Shown here one piece after another: positions 34,928 through 47,805 of a stretch of DNA of 64,000 nucleotides. The stretch covers positions 22,790,001-22,854,000 of the forward strand of contig OX327700.1 in assembly GCA_946807835.1 (NCBI GenBank), read 5' to 3'. The notes under the pieces are model-generated. The model worked only from the letters and a program-made list of their open reading frames with translations, made no database searches and was not told the origin of the DNA. The position numbers and the translations under genes are program-made. The DNA is from Ailanthus altissimus. Lineage: Eukaryota; Streptophyta; Magnoliopsida; Sapindales; Simaroubaceae. How positions within the stretch are numbered: position 1 is the first letter of the stretch; every line of letters starts with the position of its first letter.

Positions 34928-37900
34928 TGTAATATCCAATCCCTATTAATAGTATTGGTGCCTAGATTTCGGTATAGAGCAAATAAGACACCGTAGGGTT
35001 ACTCGATTTTAACCCTATTAGAAATATTCCCTTTATAGTGCACGTGAGAGATATTAGACCTAATTTAGTAATTTTACACTCGATCGGTACGCCGGACGAC
35101 CCTAGAATATTTTTGGAATTTTTCTTTATTGGCTTAGAAAAGGAAATCCTAATTTACTACATGAATTTCCATTTAAGGGTTATGAATGGAACAAGCCTTT
35201 GTTGAGAAATATAATCCATATATTAGAGAATGGACCAATTAGAAGAAATCTCATGGATTGCCAAGTTGGAAGTTCTAGTTAGTTCTTTGAACTATTCTAA
35301 CTAGATAGTTACAAATGAACTAATTACATAATTAGTTTTTAACTAATGGAAAATTAGAAGTGTTAAGTAAGTTGAAGGGTAAAATGGTAAATTGAGGGAG
35401 CACTATATATATGTTAGAAGTGTGTAGAAATTTGAAGAGAGATCAAAACCAACACTTAGCCAAAAAAAGAGAGAAATTCGAGCTTCAAAGGGGGGGTTTT
35501 GCTACAGTGACTATTCAAGTTTTTTTTTCATGATTTTTCATGTGTAATCAAGCTAAAATAAGGTTACATATGAATCCTTAAGCTTATTTGAAGCCTCAAT
35601 TAGTGGAAATTCAAGAAAAAAGAGGTAAGAAAAGCATTATTTTATGAGTTTGATAAGTGAACTTTCAAGAATGCTCTAATTGACATTCTTATTTGTATTC
35701 TTGGCTTAGATTGAGTTGAATTCTAGTTTGGAGCTTGGAGGAGTCATCAATTTGAAGAAATTGGCAAGGTGAGAATTAGGGTTTTTGATGATTTTGTTGT
35801 AGAGATTTCAATTGGTTGTAATTAGGGCTTTAGAATGAAATTGGCATGATTTTGTTGTAATTGGAACAAAAAATTTGGAAAAGGAATGTGTTGGAACCTA
35901 AGGTGAAATTCTGCCACTTTAGGGAAGTTAGGAATTGAGTGGTGTTTTGATTGAATTGTTGTGTGTAAATGGTGCATATTTTAAATTGAATGTATATGGT
36001 TGATGGAAAAACCAAAAATGAAGAAAATGAGACATAATTGTCCATGTTGGAAAGGTGAAGGGCAATTATGTCCAACCAAGTTATAAGGTGTTCAATAATT
36101 TTCAGGGTACCGGATGGTGAGTTAGTTTCGATTATGGCTCCGTAACTAAAATCGGGAAATAGTATGCATCCGGGCTTTGTATGCCGATTAGGGCGTTTAG
36201 TAGTTAAATGAGATTCTAGCATTCGCTTTAGTTCTAAATGTCATTTGTGGCGCATAGGTGAAGATAACCGAGAGCGTTTGTCACGCCCCAGACTCAAAAG
36301 ATCTGACACACGACACTTACATTCATTCAATAATACTTAAACATTCATTTTAATTTCTTTCAGAATTATAGCAATTGAATTATGACTGGGACAATTAGTA
36401 AACCGGAGATACGCAGAGTTTTCTCAGAGATTAACACTCTACTACGTCACCAGTAGCAACTTTATTACCGGAAGCCCAGAATATATTCATTGTAAATTCT
36501 TACTTAAAATCAATCCATTACTACACTTGGTGAAACTTAAACTAAGTCCAACCACACACAATAAAATAATACATAGGTATTTATTCACTAGGGACAAATC
36601 AAATATCTTATCCCACGTGTTCCCAAATGAAACACTTAGCAACCTAACAACTTAGGGAACCCAAGGAACAGCAGAAGCCTTGCCAAATCCGCTAAGCACA
36701 CATGTACCTTATTTACCTGAAATCACCATAAACTATAATGACTATAAAACTCAGTAAGCATACTAGTTTTTCATATATCAAATACAAATACATATATGTA
36801 CACAATGCATATGTATAATATGCTGTGATCACTCAAAATCATAATCTTATCAAATCACATATCATGTAAGCGCTTACACATTCTTTCAAAACACATAATA
36901 GGAATACCATCACTCAACTACTACTTAGTAGGACTTACATATCACATATCACATAATGAGCCAAATGTCACTCGTAGGTGACATACCGTATGAGAGGAAT
37001 AGTACAAGTGAGGTCTTGAATAACACATATATAATGCTTATGCCCGAAGGTAAAAGCCAAACCCTCACCCTGATCATCGGTGAGTCCTCTCACATGCACC
37101 AATACGCCACCACACGAATGTGATGACTCACTCTTCCTTTAGGTACCAATAGGATCCTCCCTACATACGGAACACATAACATATACCAATCCCAAAGGAA
37201 ATGCCACACATAAAGGCTCCACAAATCACATAAAATGCCTACTAAGTTAACAGTGAGTTCAAGTACCCTCAAAATACAAAATATTTCTCATGGACAGATT
37301 ACACTTCAAAAGCTTTCTTTATTAAACACATCTTATTTTGAAAGCTCACTTACAAAAACACATGTATGTCCATGCTCAATGTCAATGCTCACATTCAGAA
37401 ACATATATTCACATTTCATATCAAAATATACTTTGACATAACATAAACATATTCTTAACCCCATTTGCAAAATCATACAAAACAATTACTACGTTTATTG
37501 TGATTTCAGTAAAAAGTCTAGTATACTTACCTCTTAACACTTTCAGCTACAAGGCTTAAATCTCCTTAACCTATCAATGGAGATTAATCCTTTCATAAGC
37601 CTCACAATTCACACAAAATACTTTAAATAGCTTACAAAATTATACACAATGCATTTATCACATCAAATTGGTCTAAATATTTGGTTTCTCAAAACCTGTC
37701 ATTCTGACCACTTACACTTAACAAAAATTTCTAATACATCAAATGATGTCCAATTACTCCAAAATCAGAATATACCATTCTTGACTCATATATCCTTCTT
37801 ATATATGAATATTTTATCAAATTTCCTACACAATCCATTCCATACACACCATCGAATCCAAACTACAAACCTGACAGGATCAAGATACTTACTGAACAGT

Positions 37901-40431
37901 ATTTAATCTCCCAATTTTATAAAATCATATACTAACTCAAAAATTATAAAACTACCACATAATTACTCTTAACACATATATCAGTCCATGATAAATATTT
38001 CACTTCCAAATCACTGCCAAAAGTATTTTAAAACTATTTTATTCTATTACTTTAAAAATTTGTTAATCAAATATTGCAATGAGCTGATACACTTTAGAAA
38101 TTCATAACACTTCAACCACATTGATATAAATTCTCAATTCCTAGTATATCATATTAGACATATAAAATTATCATATTCCACAAATTCATAATTTTTGAAG
38201 ATCATTCAGTAGGAAAAAAATTATTTTTCACTGTACTATACTGTTTACACAGGAAATTTCCAGAATTTCAGGGTCATTTTGGTAAATTCACTATAAATTC
38301 AATTTCCATAATTTTCAATCGATTCAAAGTCTCAGATGATCCTTAACATGTCTAATTTCATATACTCAAAATTCAAAACCAGAATCGAATCACAACAATT
38401 TATAAAATTCCTAGATCAAGAGGTTATCCAGCAGAAATTCCATAATTCATCATGATTTATCAAACTATCTTATAGATCATCATCAATTCTCATATGATCT
38501 TACGAAACACACAACAAATCCTCAATTATACATATTTTCAAAAATCAAAACTTAAAGGAATTAACTTAATTAATACCAATAAATTGAGAAATACGTATGA
38601 TATACCTCTTGAAATTCAAAATTCCAATTTCTTCTTCTTTTTCTTCTTCTTCTCCTCTTTCTCTCTCCTCTATTTCTCTCTTCTCTCTCTTAAAATGGGT
38701 AGCTCGACCTAAAAATGGTAAATTAGGGTTTAAAAGTGTATTTTTATACTAAGAGGCTAATTTTTGGTATTTACAAATTTGCCCCCAAAACTTTCAAAGT
38801 ATAACAATTTGGTCCCTAAAATAAATCTAAAGTCATACAAATAAACCCAATACTAATCGTATATCCTTAACCTATAAAATATTACGAATAACAATATATA
38901 ATTCAAGTATCACCAACATACAAATAAAATACGTATATTTATACATATATAAATACTTATTCTTACCAGTCGTGGATACTGGTTACTACAGCGTTAACGG
39001 GAGCAGAAATCGGGAGCGAAATTGAGCGGGGATCGAAATTGAGCACGGAGCGGTTGTGAGTGGAAATCTGCCATTTCTTTTACTTTGCGTTTATTATATT
39101 TCGCATAATGAATGTGCATGTTTTATGAGCTTTCGATGCATAACCATGATTTATGATCTTGATATATATTCATAGACATGCCGTTACATGTTCGAATTGA
39201 GAAACAGTTTTAAAATTTCTGCATTTGTTTTTAAGGCCATTGGTACCCTCAGATTATAGTGGTGATGATTGTATTAGACCCGGCCGGTATATCCCGTGCA
39301 CATGGGCAGGTCTTGGGGGTGTGTTACTAACTCCAGAAAGTCAGGATGTCGAGTCATGTGAGTCACTCTATGTGTACGGGGTATTGTCTCGTTATATGCA
39401 TGCGATCTGCTTAGCCAGTGAGATGTCTGGAGATGTCACTGTGGGTGCTACTAGTTGAGGTGCCTCGTGACCTACTCACGTGTGCGGTGCTAGTTGAGTC
39501 GCTACGTGGGTATAGAGCTTTAGGGTTACCATTGGTATAGTTTAGAAAGAAAATGGTCGAGCGAGGATTTTACTAGTTTTCGATTTACCGATAGCATTTA
39601 TGCATTTATATCCACACAGCAGTTATTATATTATACAGATTCTAAATATAGTTTTCCAAAGATGTAGATAAAACCCGCTCGGCAAGATTTCAATAGCATA
39701 TGATGTTAGAAACCGTTTTACAGTTTTATGTCAGTTTTAGAAGCATGATTTCTGCGTGAACTTTAGAATTTGCTATCTATACATGATGTTATTTTATTGA
39801 AATTTTATTTACACTCACTGAGCTCCTTTAGCTCACCCATTTTATGTTTTATATTTTCTGAACCCCTTTCCTAGGTGCAGGTCTCGGTACGCAAGTTGCT
39901 GATTCTCCTATTGCCGAGTAGTCTGTCGAATCCGAAGATCATTTTTGTACATGTAAATGTGCTAAATAGCACCCTTTACTTTATGCATAATAGTTGTAGG
40001 CATGTATATTTGGATGTATGTTTTGAACCGAGAAAAAGCGATTTCAATTTTATGATGATCGTTCTTTTTACTTCTATGATTACGCTTATTTGTGATTTAA
40101 ATGAATAATTGAGTTGTGTTGGATTTGATTTGGATAGGACCGGAGGTTCGAATTGGTAGAATTGAGATGTATTAGAAATAGAAGTGAAATTTCTTTGCAG
40201 GTTTTATATGAATTTTCTGAAAAACAGGGGAAACTCTGTCTGTTTGTTTTTAAAATTAAAATGTCATTTTCATGTATGTTACTAGACCTTCTTAGTAGTA
40301 ACAAGAATTAAAAAGAGGTTCGCCTCGCGGAATTTCTCAACTTACCCAGTTAGGTTCGGAGGAACTTCCGTCGGGGTGCCCGGCAGGGTCATTGGAATCT
40401 ATAGTAGAGGGTCTCGGGTCGGGTCCTATCA
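34928..40431 (+). mobile_element. Solo LTR 'F' (about 2.8 kb) containing solo LTR D2
   Basis: The ends are TGTAATATCCAATCCC... and ...GGTCGGGTCCTATCA with perfect TSD TTAGG on both sides. Without the nested 2712 bp LTR and one TSD copy its length is 2787 bp. A TATATATATG box near 35405 and a leader with AAACCAACACTTAGCC indicate plus orientation. No coding region: the 130-codon minus-strand frame at 35830-36222 has no recognisable protein. Its GC-rich right end resembles chromovirus LTRs, but the family is not proven. Confidence 0.85.
36279..38990 (-). mobile_element. Solo LTR 'D2' (2712 bp), same family as D1
   Basis: The plus-strand ends are TGTCACGCCCCAGACTC... and ...ACTGGTTACTACA with a perfect TSD GCGTT (36274-36278 and 38991-38995). 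It is the inverse of solo LTR D1; for example CATGTAAGCGCTTACACATTC at about 36865 matches the inverse of 8047-8066. A minus-strand TATA (GTATAAAAATA, about 38738) followed by a CT-rich leader supports orientation. It lacks the MULE, the tandem duplication and the LTR insertions found in D1. Confidence 0.88.
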
Positions 40432-40436
40432 TTAGG

Positions 40437-42440
40437 TCCCATTCCTTTTCTTTTAGGGTTAGGAATTAACACCTTTATAAGACATCCCCACACTTTAAAG
40501 TATAAAAGGTTAGATGCATGACCTTTCATAACTCATAAGGTATAATTTTAGTCTTCTTATATGGAATTCTATATTGTATATGGAAAGTAGTCAATATTGC
40601 TTTCCCCCCACAAGTTTATAGGTTAACATATAATTCATCGTGTCATTTAATGTTCTATTTGTACTTTCAACCACCCCATTTGATTTAGGAGAATATAGAG
40701 GTATAACTTCATGTATAATTCTATTATCTTCACAATATGAATTGAGCATATTGATAAACTCCTTTAGATCAGATCTGAACTCTTTCAGATCATACAATGT
40801 CTAAAACGTTACAAGCATCTTAACATATATGCATATAAAATACATACTTTTTTCTATTTATCAGTTCTTAATCCTTTTATTTTCTTTACAAGTTGATTAT
40901 CGACTTATTACTTATAGAGTAAGAACTTCACATAGAACTTATCCTTATTTCTTAATAGATACATTTTGGTATACTTTGAGAAATCATCTATAAAAGTAAC
41001 ATAATACTTTTTTTCTCCTCTAGTCATTATATCTTTAAGGTCGCCTAGGTTATTATGAATCAAACCAAGTAATTCAGTTTTTATAAAAGTTATTGGTTTA
41101 TAACTTTTTCTTAGTGGATATCCCTTCCACACAAACATAATATTTATACATTTCATCTAAAATAATGTTAAAAAGTAAACTAAATCTTTTCATCTTTCTT
41201 AAATAAAGATAATTCAAGTGATTTAGTCTATCATACCATAAATAAAAGGCTCAACAATATAAACTAAAGAAGAATTCTTATTAGTAGAAACTTTAAGTAT
41301 ATTGAGTTTGAACAATTCATTTGAAGAATATCCCTTTCCAACAAATGTTCCAACCTTAGTCATTATAAATTTTTCCTCTTCAAAAGAGATTTTTACATTT
41401 TCTTTTCTTAGCATAAATACAAAAACATAATTATATCTAATGTTTGGAACATGGAGTATATTATTCAAAATAAGAGATTTTTTAGATGTTAACTAAAGAA
41501 GAACCTTCCATTTCCTTACCATCAGTACAGAATAAGAATCATTAAGATAAACTTGTTTCTTTCCTTCTCTTGCTTGAACCTAGCCATGAAAGATACTCTT
41601 GTCACCACATATATGTCTAGTGGCTTTAAAGTCAGCGACTCACTTTTTATTGCCACTTGCAACCATGTTTACTTAGAAAATAACCACAATTGCTATCACA
41701 TCATCTTCCTAAACCAAATTGGCCTTAGAAGTTTTCTTATTTCCCTTCTTATTTCTATACTTACACTAATAGGCTAAATGACCACCTTTTTCACAAGCAT
41801 AACGTTTACTTTTCTTCTTGAATGAGGGTTTATTTTTATTAAAGTAAGAGTTATTTGTGGACTTTTGATAGTTTTTATCATGATTTTCACTCTCAACCAA
41901 ATTAGCCTTAAAATCTAATTCTTTGACTTTTTCTATGTTCTCTCGTTGGCGATTATTTTCTTCTATTCTTATATACACAATAGAATCTTTCAACTTTAAA
42001 TGCTTCCTTTTGTTCTTGTTACTTTTATTGTAATCTTTCCAAGAATCATGCAACTTCTCAATCAAGCAATCGACAACAAAAGATTTTGGGAGAACAATTC
42101 TCTCATTTTTCAAATAATTGATCAAGAGATGAAATTCATAATTTTGTGATTTTACATCATTTTTCTCAAACATTTTAAAATCTAGGAAATTAACAATTAT
42201 ATATTTTTGGGTACCAACATCTTCAATTACACACTTTTTTTTCAATTGAGTCTAAATTTTATATGCATCATTGTATGTAGAACAGACATCATACAATTCA
42301 TTTGAAAGTGTATGAATAATAGTATTACAACACACTTATTCACTTTATTCTGCTTTAGAAATTTCTCCTTATAGTTTTCAGCATTGACATCCGGAGGTGG
42401 TTGTGTAAGATGGTTTGCCATACTCATCACATCCAATGTT
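40437..42440 (-). pseudogene. Copia element 'G', gag and integrase part (minus strand)
   Basis: Gag: ORF 42242-42436 with MDVMSMANHLTQPPPDVNAE, then ORF 41766-42245 (KNERIVLPKSFVVDCLIEKL, SWKDYNKSNKNKRKHL), ending at a zinc knuckle read as YACEKGGHLAY. Integrase: ORF 41223-41468 with pre-integrase sequence, 40908-41156 (GLIHNNLGDLKD, YYVTFIDDFSKYTKMYLLR, which keeps the D of FIDDFS), and 40591-40797 (IIHEVIPLYSPKSNGVVEST, with the catalytic E region near NGVVES). The family's usual NG-x-x-ER reads NGVVES here. Many frameshifts separate the parts. It joins the RT part at 33200-34927. Confidence 0.8.
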
Positions 42441-42577
42441 TCAAAAATGCGATTTTGCCATCTCTTGAAATATTTTCCATCGAATTGTGGTATCTAGATA
42501 GCCTTAGAGAGTAATTTGGATACAACCAATAATGAAGAAATACATATAGTATCCATAGAAATAATTTTAATATTATT

Positions 42578-43115
42578 GGTTGGTGTGTATATGTACAAGT
42601 AAAGGATACAATAAATTGGTGTCAAGGCGCGCTAGGCACTATCCATAAAACTATTTTTACCCTCACGTTGATAATAATCAAGGTACAATAAGGTTTGAAT
42701 GGTAGTATAGTTTCTAGAATTCAATGACAATTAGAATTTCTAAAGGTGCACACCAAACGCAAATTCCTTAGACAACAAAAAAAAAAAAAAACTTTGAGTG
42801 TAGTTGATAAGTAAAGAGAATTTGAATCAAAGATGAAGAAGAGTTTTTCAAACTTCAAATGGGATATGTTTGCAGTATTTATAGAGATAAAATATTTCTT
42901 TGGAGAAATACAACACCTCTTTAAGAGTCACATTTTTCAGCTTCCAGTGCCACAACGCTCAAAGAAGAAGAATCAAAATGCTTGATAGGGCATCGTAGTG
43001 CTCAACCAAATACTACTTGAGCGCTAGTTTTCCTCTTCTTTTTACATTTTCTCTTCTCAACTCTTTTTCTCTACTCTATATCGTTGATGTGCATTGATTT
43101 ATTTGAAATAATCTC
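42578..43115 (-). repeat. Probable 5' LTR of copia element G
   Basis: Upstream (on the minus strand) of gag. Read on the minus strand it has CTCTATAAATACTGC (TATA region near 42885) and motifs shared with the plus-strand LTR fragment at 31330-31935. It contains a GC-motif remnant (TTGAGCGTTGTGGCACTGG). Ends are approximate and the primer site is unrecognisable. Confidence 0.5.
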
Positions 43116-44149
43116 ATAAATATCAACAATAAATACATGCATGCAGATAAATTTTTCAATTGCAATAACAAGTGAAGAATTTGAAATTGTATTAAGTTAT
43201 GTTTAGTTCTTTCATATATCCCACATCGAGAGTCAAGTTAAGCACCAAGTTAGGCCCAAATGATGGTTAGCCACTTGGTCTAGTTTATTATTTTACAATG
43301 TATTCTTTTCTTCATTTTTTGTAAAATTATTATATATACAAAATTAAAAATTTGGAATATAAGACTTTGTACTATAGTTAATCTACACCTATTGATAGCT
43401 AGAATATGCAAACTAGTCATTGTATAGTTAGTGATGAGGGAAATGGTTCTGAGTCTCTTCTAGAGTGATTTGAAAATTTTCTTATATTTTGGAGCAACAA
43501 CATTTTCGTTGTGTGGAGTAAAATTCTAAGTTGTATTCGTCACCAATGTGCTTATTCAAACACAAATTCTTTAAACACAACTAAAATATACACCTACCTT
43601 TGCTACATTTTTATTGGTGAATGAGATCTTCGAAAACTTCCTCTCCAATTAAACTTTCTTTTTCTTCTTTTTGTTGCTTCTTCTTTTTGTTCCTTCTTTT
43701 TGTTCCTTTAAACTAGTAAGAAACTTAGAATGAGGGGCAATACTTTGTATATTGCTTTCGTGTATATGTAGGGAGGCAATACATTATAACTTATAATGGA
43801 TCTTATAGAAACCAAAACAAGAAGGAATCATAATACAAAAAAGAAAAGATATCAAATCAAATTTCTTTGAATCCTCAACTTCCTTAACCAAGTAAAAGCT
43901 AGGTTGTGTTTCCTTGCTGCATTCAAGATTGCACGTCAATGCTTGCTGATTATTATATTGATCTTAATACAAGATTTCCTTCCATTAGTAAATTATTTTT
44001 TTTGACAACGTTCCGTTAGTAGATTATTAACTATCACATGTTGACATGTTATCCCACTCACCATCTCAGTAAGCTAAGACATTACAAATATAAGTGTACC
44101 ATCCTAAAAATTATCACCTATATATTTGTTTAAGTTAAGATCCGTGTTA
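43116..44149. other. No gene recognised
   Basis: AT-rich sequence. It holds a TTGTTCCTTCTTTTTG duplication near 43680 and a CCCACATCGAGAGTCAAG phrase near 43221 of a kind often seen at plant repeat ends. Nothing can be assigned. Confidence 0.4.
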
Positions 44150-44830
44150 AGAGGTGTTAAACACTTTACACTTATTCATATTAACTTTTTGCAGGAGATC
44201 TTGAATTTAATTTATTTGAGACATGTGAGATGGAATTTGTTGTGGTGATTTCAAGGAAAAAATGCAGCTCTATAAGATCCTTTAACGCAAATCTTTTATT
44301 CAAATAAAAAATGTATTCTCGATACATTTTTTTGATTATGTAATAATGATATCATTAACATAGATTAATCGAAGGACAAAACTACTTGAATTTTATTAAA
44401 AAAATAATAAAGAATTTGATTTGAAACTACTAAACCCTTACCTAACCAGTACTGCTTTTAAGTTGTCAAACCAAATCCTAAAGCCCATTGGATGCCATAA
44501 AAAGTCTTTTTTAAGGTGACGAACATGATGAGGCCCGGAGATGTCTTTGAAACCATCGAGTTGTGATTTAACTATAACTTATGTTAAATATCTATCTAAA
44601 AACAAATTATTGACATATGCTTGTCTGATGTTTCAATTGTAAATCATTTCCAAATTAAGAATTATTCATTTTTGTTTTTTCAACTTTAACCACATGGTTG
44701 ACATGCCTCCTTAAAAACTACTCTAGAGGTTTGATGACACCCTTTTAGCTACCAGCCTTGCTTTGTACCTAAAAGTTGTGCCATCAGGGATTTGTTTAAT
44801 TTTAAACGCTCATTTGTTACCAAATGAAAT
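44150..44830 (-). pseudogene. Copia RT fragment
   Basis: The minus strand reads LISFGNKWAFKIKQIPDGTT then FRYKARLVAK, the standard copia RT N-terminus. Further on come HHVRHLKKTFYGIQWALGFG (about 44490) and FALKDPIELHFFLEI (about 44260). The YVDD region between them is not readable. Stops and frameshifts throughout. It is a different element from the copia at 45085-46523, whose RNase H lies to its right. Confidence 0.7.
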
Positions 44831-44839
44831 TAGTATATG

Positions 44840-45066
44840 TGACTGAAGAGGAAACCGTAGTCCAAATGCCCGCTACGCCACTTTGCTTTGCCATCTCGTG
44901 AGTAGCTCTTAGATGAGTCCTTCCTAACCTTAGCATGAACTGATTCTGGGCATCTTCGATGAGAAGGAATTGGATGAGGAGCATCGAATGCAAGCCAAGC
45001 TGTGGAAGAATAGGGTCTTTGCAAGATGCGCTGCAAGTGAATCAGAAGGTTCGTGAGAATTTTTGA
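44840..45066. other. Short GC-richer segment of unknown origin
   Basis: About 225 bases with clearly higher G+C than the surroundings, between a copia RT fragment and a copia LTR. A plus-strand frame reads DEKELDEEHRMQAKLWKNRV and the opposite strand has a 68-codon ORF (44830-45036). Neither is recognised. It may be a captured host-gene fragment, but there is no direct proof. Confidence 0.3.
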
Positions 45067-45084
45067 AGATGTCCATCACCATCA

Positions 45085-46523
45085 AGTTTTATGTTATATT
45101 ACATTGGTAAAGACGTTGAGTTTAAATACAAATTTATTTGTGATAAAAAAGGCACGATCCTTAAACTATAGCCCTAAACTTTAGCATGGAAATTAGAAAA
45201 TTACAAAACAATTAATCAAAGAATATAAATAAGGTAAAAAACACAAGAATTTGTCTTGCATGATTTTAGGGAGACAAATTTGGAATCCCTTTAATAGAGT
45301 CCTTGCTGGATTGGTTGACTTGCACAAGTCCTTGCTGGCTTGGTTAATCCCTTTCTTTATTATTCTTCCTCAAGTTGGCAAGTGGAATGGAATGAACTCC
45401 TAACTTGTACCTAAAATCAAGGAAAGATTATTTTAATAATGCCTTTATGAAGATATCTACTATTTTTATTTTTGAAGATACATGTCGTGTGATGAGGGAC
45501 CCGGTAGCAACTTTGTCTTGCACAAAATGATAATCTATCTCTGTGTTTTGGGCAAGGATGAAACACTGTATTTACGGTCATATATAATGCACTGAGGTTA
45601 TCACAAAATAGTTGAGGTGCCTAGTGAAGTGTTATTCCTATATCTCAAAGAAGAAAAATAAGCCAAGTAAGTTCTGTCATTGTAGAGGCTAAAGATCTAT
45701 ACTTCTCAAAGTTTGATCTTGATACTCTCGGTTGTTTCTTTGAGGACCAAGAATACACAGTAGCCAGTAGTGCTTCTTCTAGTTTTTATATAACACTCCA
45801 TAATCTGCATTGCAAAAACCATTTAGTTCAAAAAAGCTTTGAGCAAGGAATCATATCCTATAGTTCATTGTTCCATTTAAGTATCTAATGATCCTTTTTA
45901 TTGCATGCAAATCCCTTTTTGTTGGCACTTGGAAGTATTGGTAGACCTTGTTTACTGCATGGAGAATATCTGTCTTAGTGAATGTGAGACATTGTAAGGC
46001 TCCAACGAGTTGTCTAAACTATTTAAGATTGATTGGTTTGTTGTCACAAGATAAAATTTGTTGTTTGATAGCCATTGGAGTAATAATGTGTGAGCACTCT
46101 AGCATCTTTATGCAACATAAGAGATCTTTGGTGTACTTTGTTTAAGTGAGGAAAATGCTTGTATCAAATTACCTAGTCTCCAATCTAAGAAAGTAGTGTA
46201 ATCGGCTAAGATCCTTCAAGGAAAATTCTTTGCTAAGATTGTGGATGAGCTCTTCAATAAAATTTTCTTTGTTACTTGTTATCATAACATCATTGACATA
46301 AACCAACAATAATAAAAGCATATTGTTAGTTTTTAACACAATTAAAGATGAATCAGCTTTGTTACAAGTAAAATCGAGAAGAAGAAGAAATTAAGAGAGA
46401 TATCAAACCAGGCCCTTGGTGTCTATTTCAAACCATATAGGGTATGATTAAGTTTGCACACATGATTCGATAACATTTTATCTTTGAAACCTGGTAGTTG
46501 TTTTAGGGTTAATGCTTACTAAT
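45085..46523 (-). pseudogene. Copia element 'I', 3' part: RT end, RNase H and 3' LTR
   Basis: LTR at about 45085-45352, matching that at 52112-52414 (for example ATGATTTTAGGGAGACAAAT against ATGATTTCAGGGAGACAAAT). To the right, minus-strand frames give RNase H: FEKYRSLASTMTELTWLIFL, then PQLFCDNLSALYMTVN, with the D of CDN kept. RT remnants (near 46440) precede it. The element is cut at 46524 by the Athila insertion; gag and most of pol are missing. The other end is at 52054-52414. Confidence 0.75.
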
Positions 46524-47805
46524 TGTGATGCTATATTAGTTAAGTGCAAGTACACGTCATTGTATTAAGTAATATAGGATTTTAAATCTAGATATCTATC
46601 TCACAGGGACTATGCAATCTAACTCTATAAATCAAGTATTAAAATTGTACTTACTTAACTTTTATTCAGAAAATCACAATCTGAAATTTATTTAACTAAT
46701 CTAATTCTATCAATTAACTAAACAAAAAACAAAGAGTAGAATTCACAAATAAAGATAATCTAGAGTTTTGACTCGTCCCCTAATATTTCATTGGATTCAT
46801 TAACCACTTAGTTAATCCCTTAATACCAATTAATTGGCTTAGACACTAATCTCATCACAAGCCTCTGTCGATGATCAAGTGACTATATTATGCATTCTAA
46901 CAATCACCTATATGTCTATGGTAATCAAATTAGAATGTAATTCATTAAAATCAAGTCTAAATTATACCATACATGCCACCTAGGTATATGTCTATCCTGG
47001 ATGAAACTCATAGTTGTTACCTTATGATCATGCATTAAACTACCATAGGCTAAATACATGAATCCCTCCGTCGAGTTTATCATGATTCCTCAATCATTCA
47101 AAATATTGATCAGGTATAATGAAAGCATTAAACACAAGATTGAATGTATCAAGTTCATAAACTAAAAATTAACACAATCCAAATCCATACTAAGTTCACA
47201 TAGTCTAACCCTAGATGAAAAAATTAATCCATCACAAAATCAAAAGTATCAAACCAATTCATAAAGATCAACAAGAAAAAGAACATAATGATAAAGAAAG
47301 AGAAGAAAAACTAATCAAAGTAACTCCTTGATGTGCTTCTCCCTCAATCTTGGCTTGAAGCTTGAATCTTGATCTTGGTTCTTTAATCTTTGGCTTTGAT
47401 CTTTGATTTGTGTTGTGAATTCTCTCTCTAAGTTTTTGCCTCTTTTCTCTCTTTTTCTCTCCTCCCCCTTCTTAGGGTTTTTGGCTTTCTAAATATAGGT
47501 TTTTGTCTTCAAAATACTATTTACGAGTACTATAGCAAAAATATTGTTCTTAGACACTGTTCACCGCGGCGCTTAGCTACTGACTTGGGCGCTGCGGCGC
47601 CCAGCCCTAGTGCACCTTTCGTATTTTTAGCGTAACTTCTTCGTTTGACATTCGATTCACCTTCCATTTGTTCCTATACGTCACATTTTTCGTTATGCAT
47701 CTATTTATGATAAAAAAACCACAATTAAATAGCCAAATAATTATGATTTAGAGTAAAAAGTAAAAGTTGGGTATAAATAATACTAGTGCTTTTATGCTCC
47801 TATCA
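46524..47805 (-). repeat. 3' LTR of the Athila-type element
   Basis: Complete LTR, 1282 bp, TG...CA on the plus strand. A minus-strand TATATTTAG box lies near 47495, with a GC-rich motif cluster (CGGCGCTTAG, GGGCGCTGCGGCGCCC) at about 47567-47605 in the leader. Confidence 0.8.

Noticed and set aside
35830..36222. 130-codon minus-strand ORF
   Set aside because: Lies inside the solo LTR F, with no recognisable domain; long chance frames occur in AT-rich LTRs.
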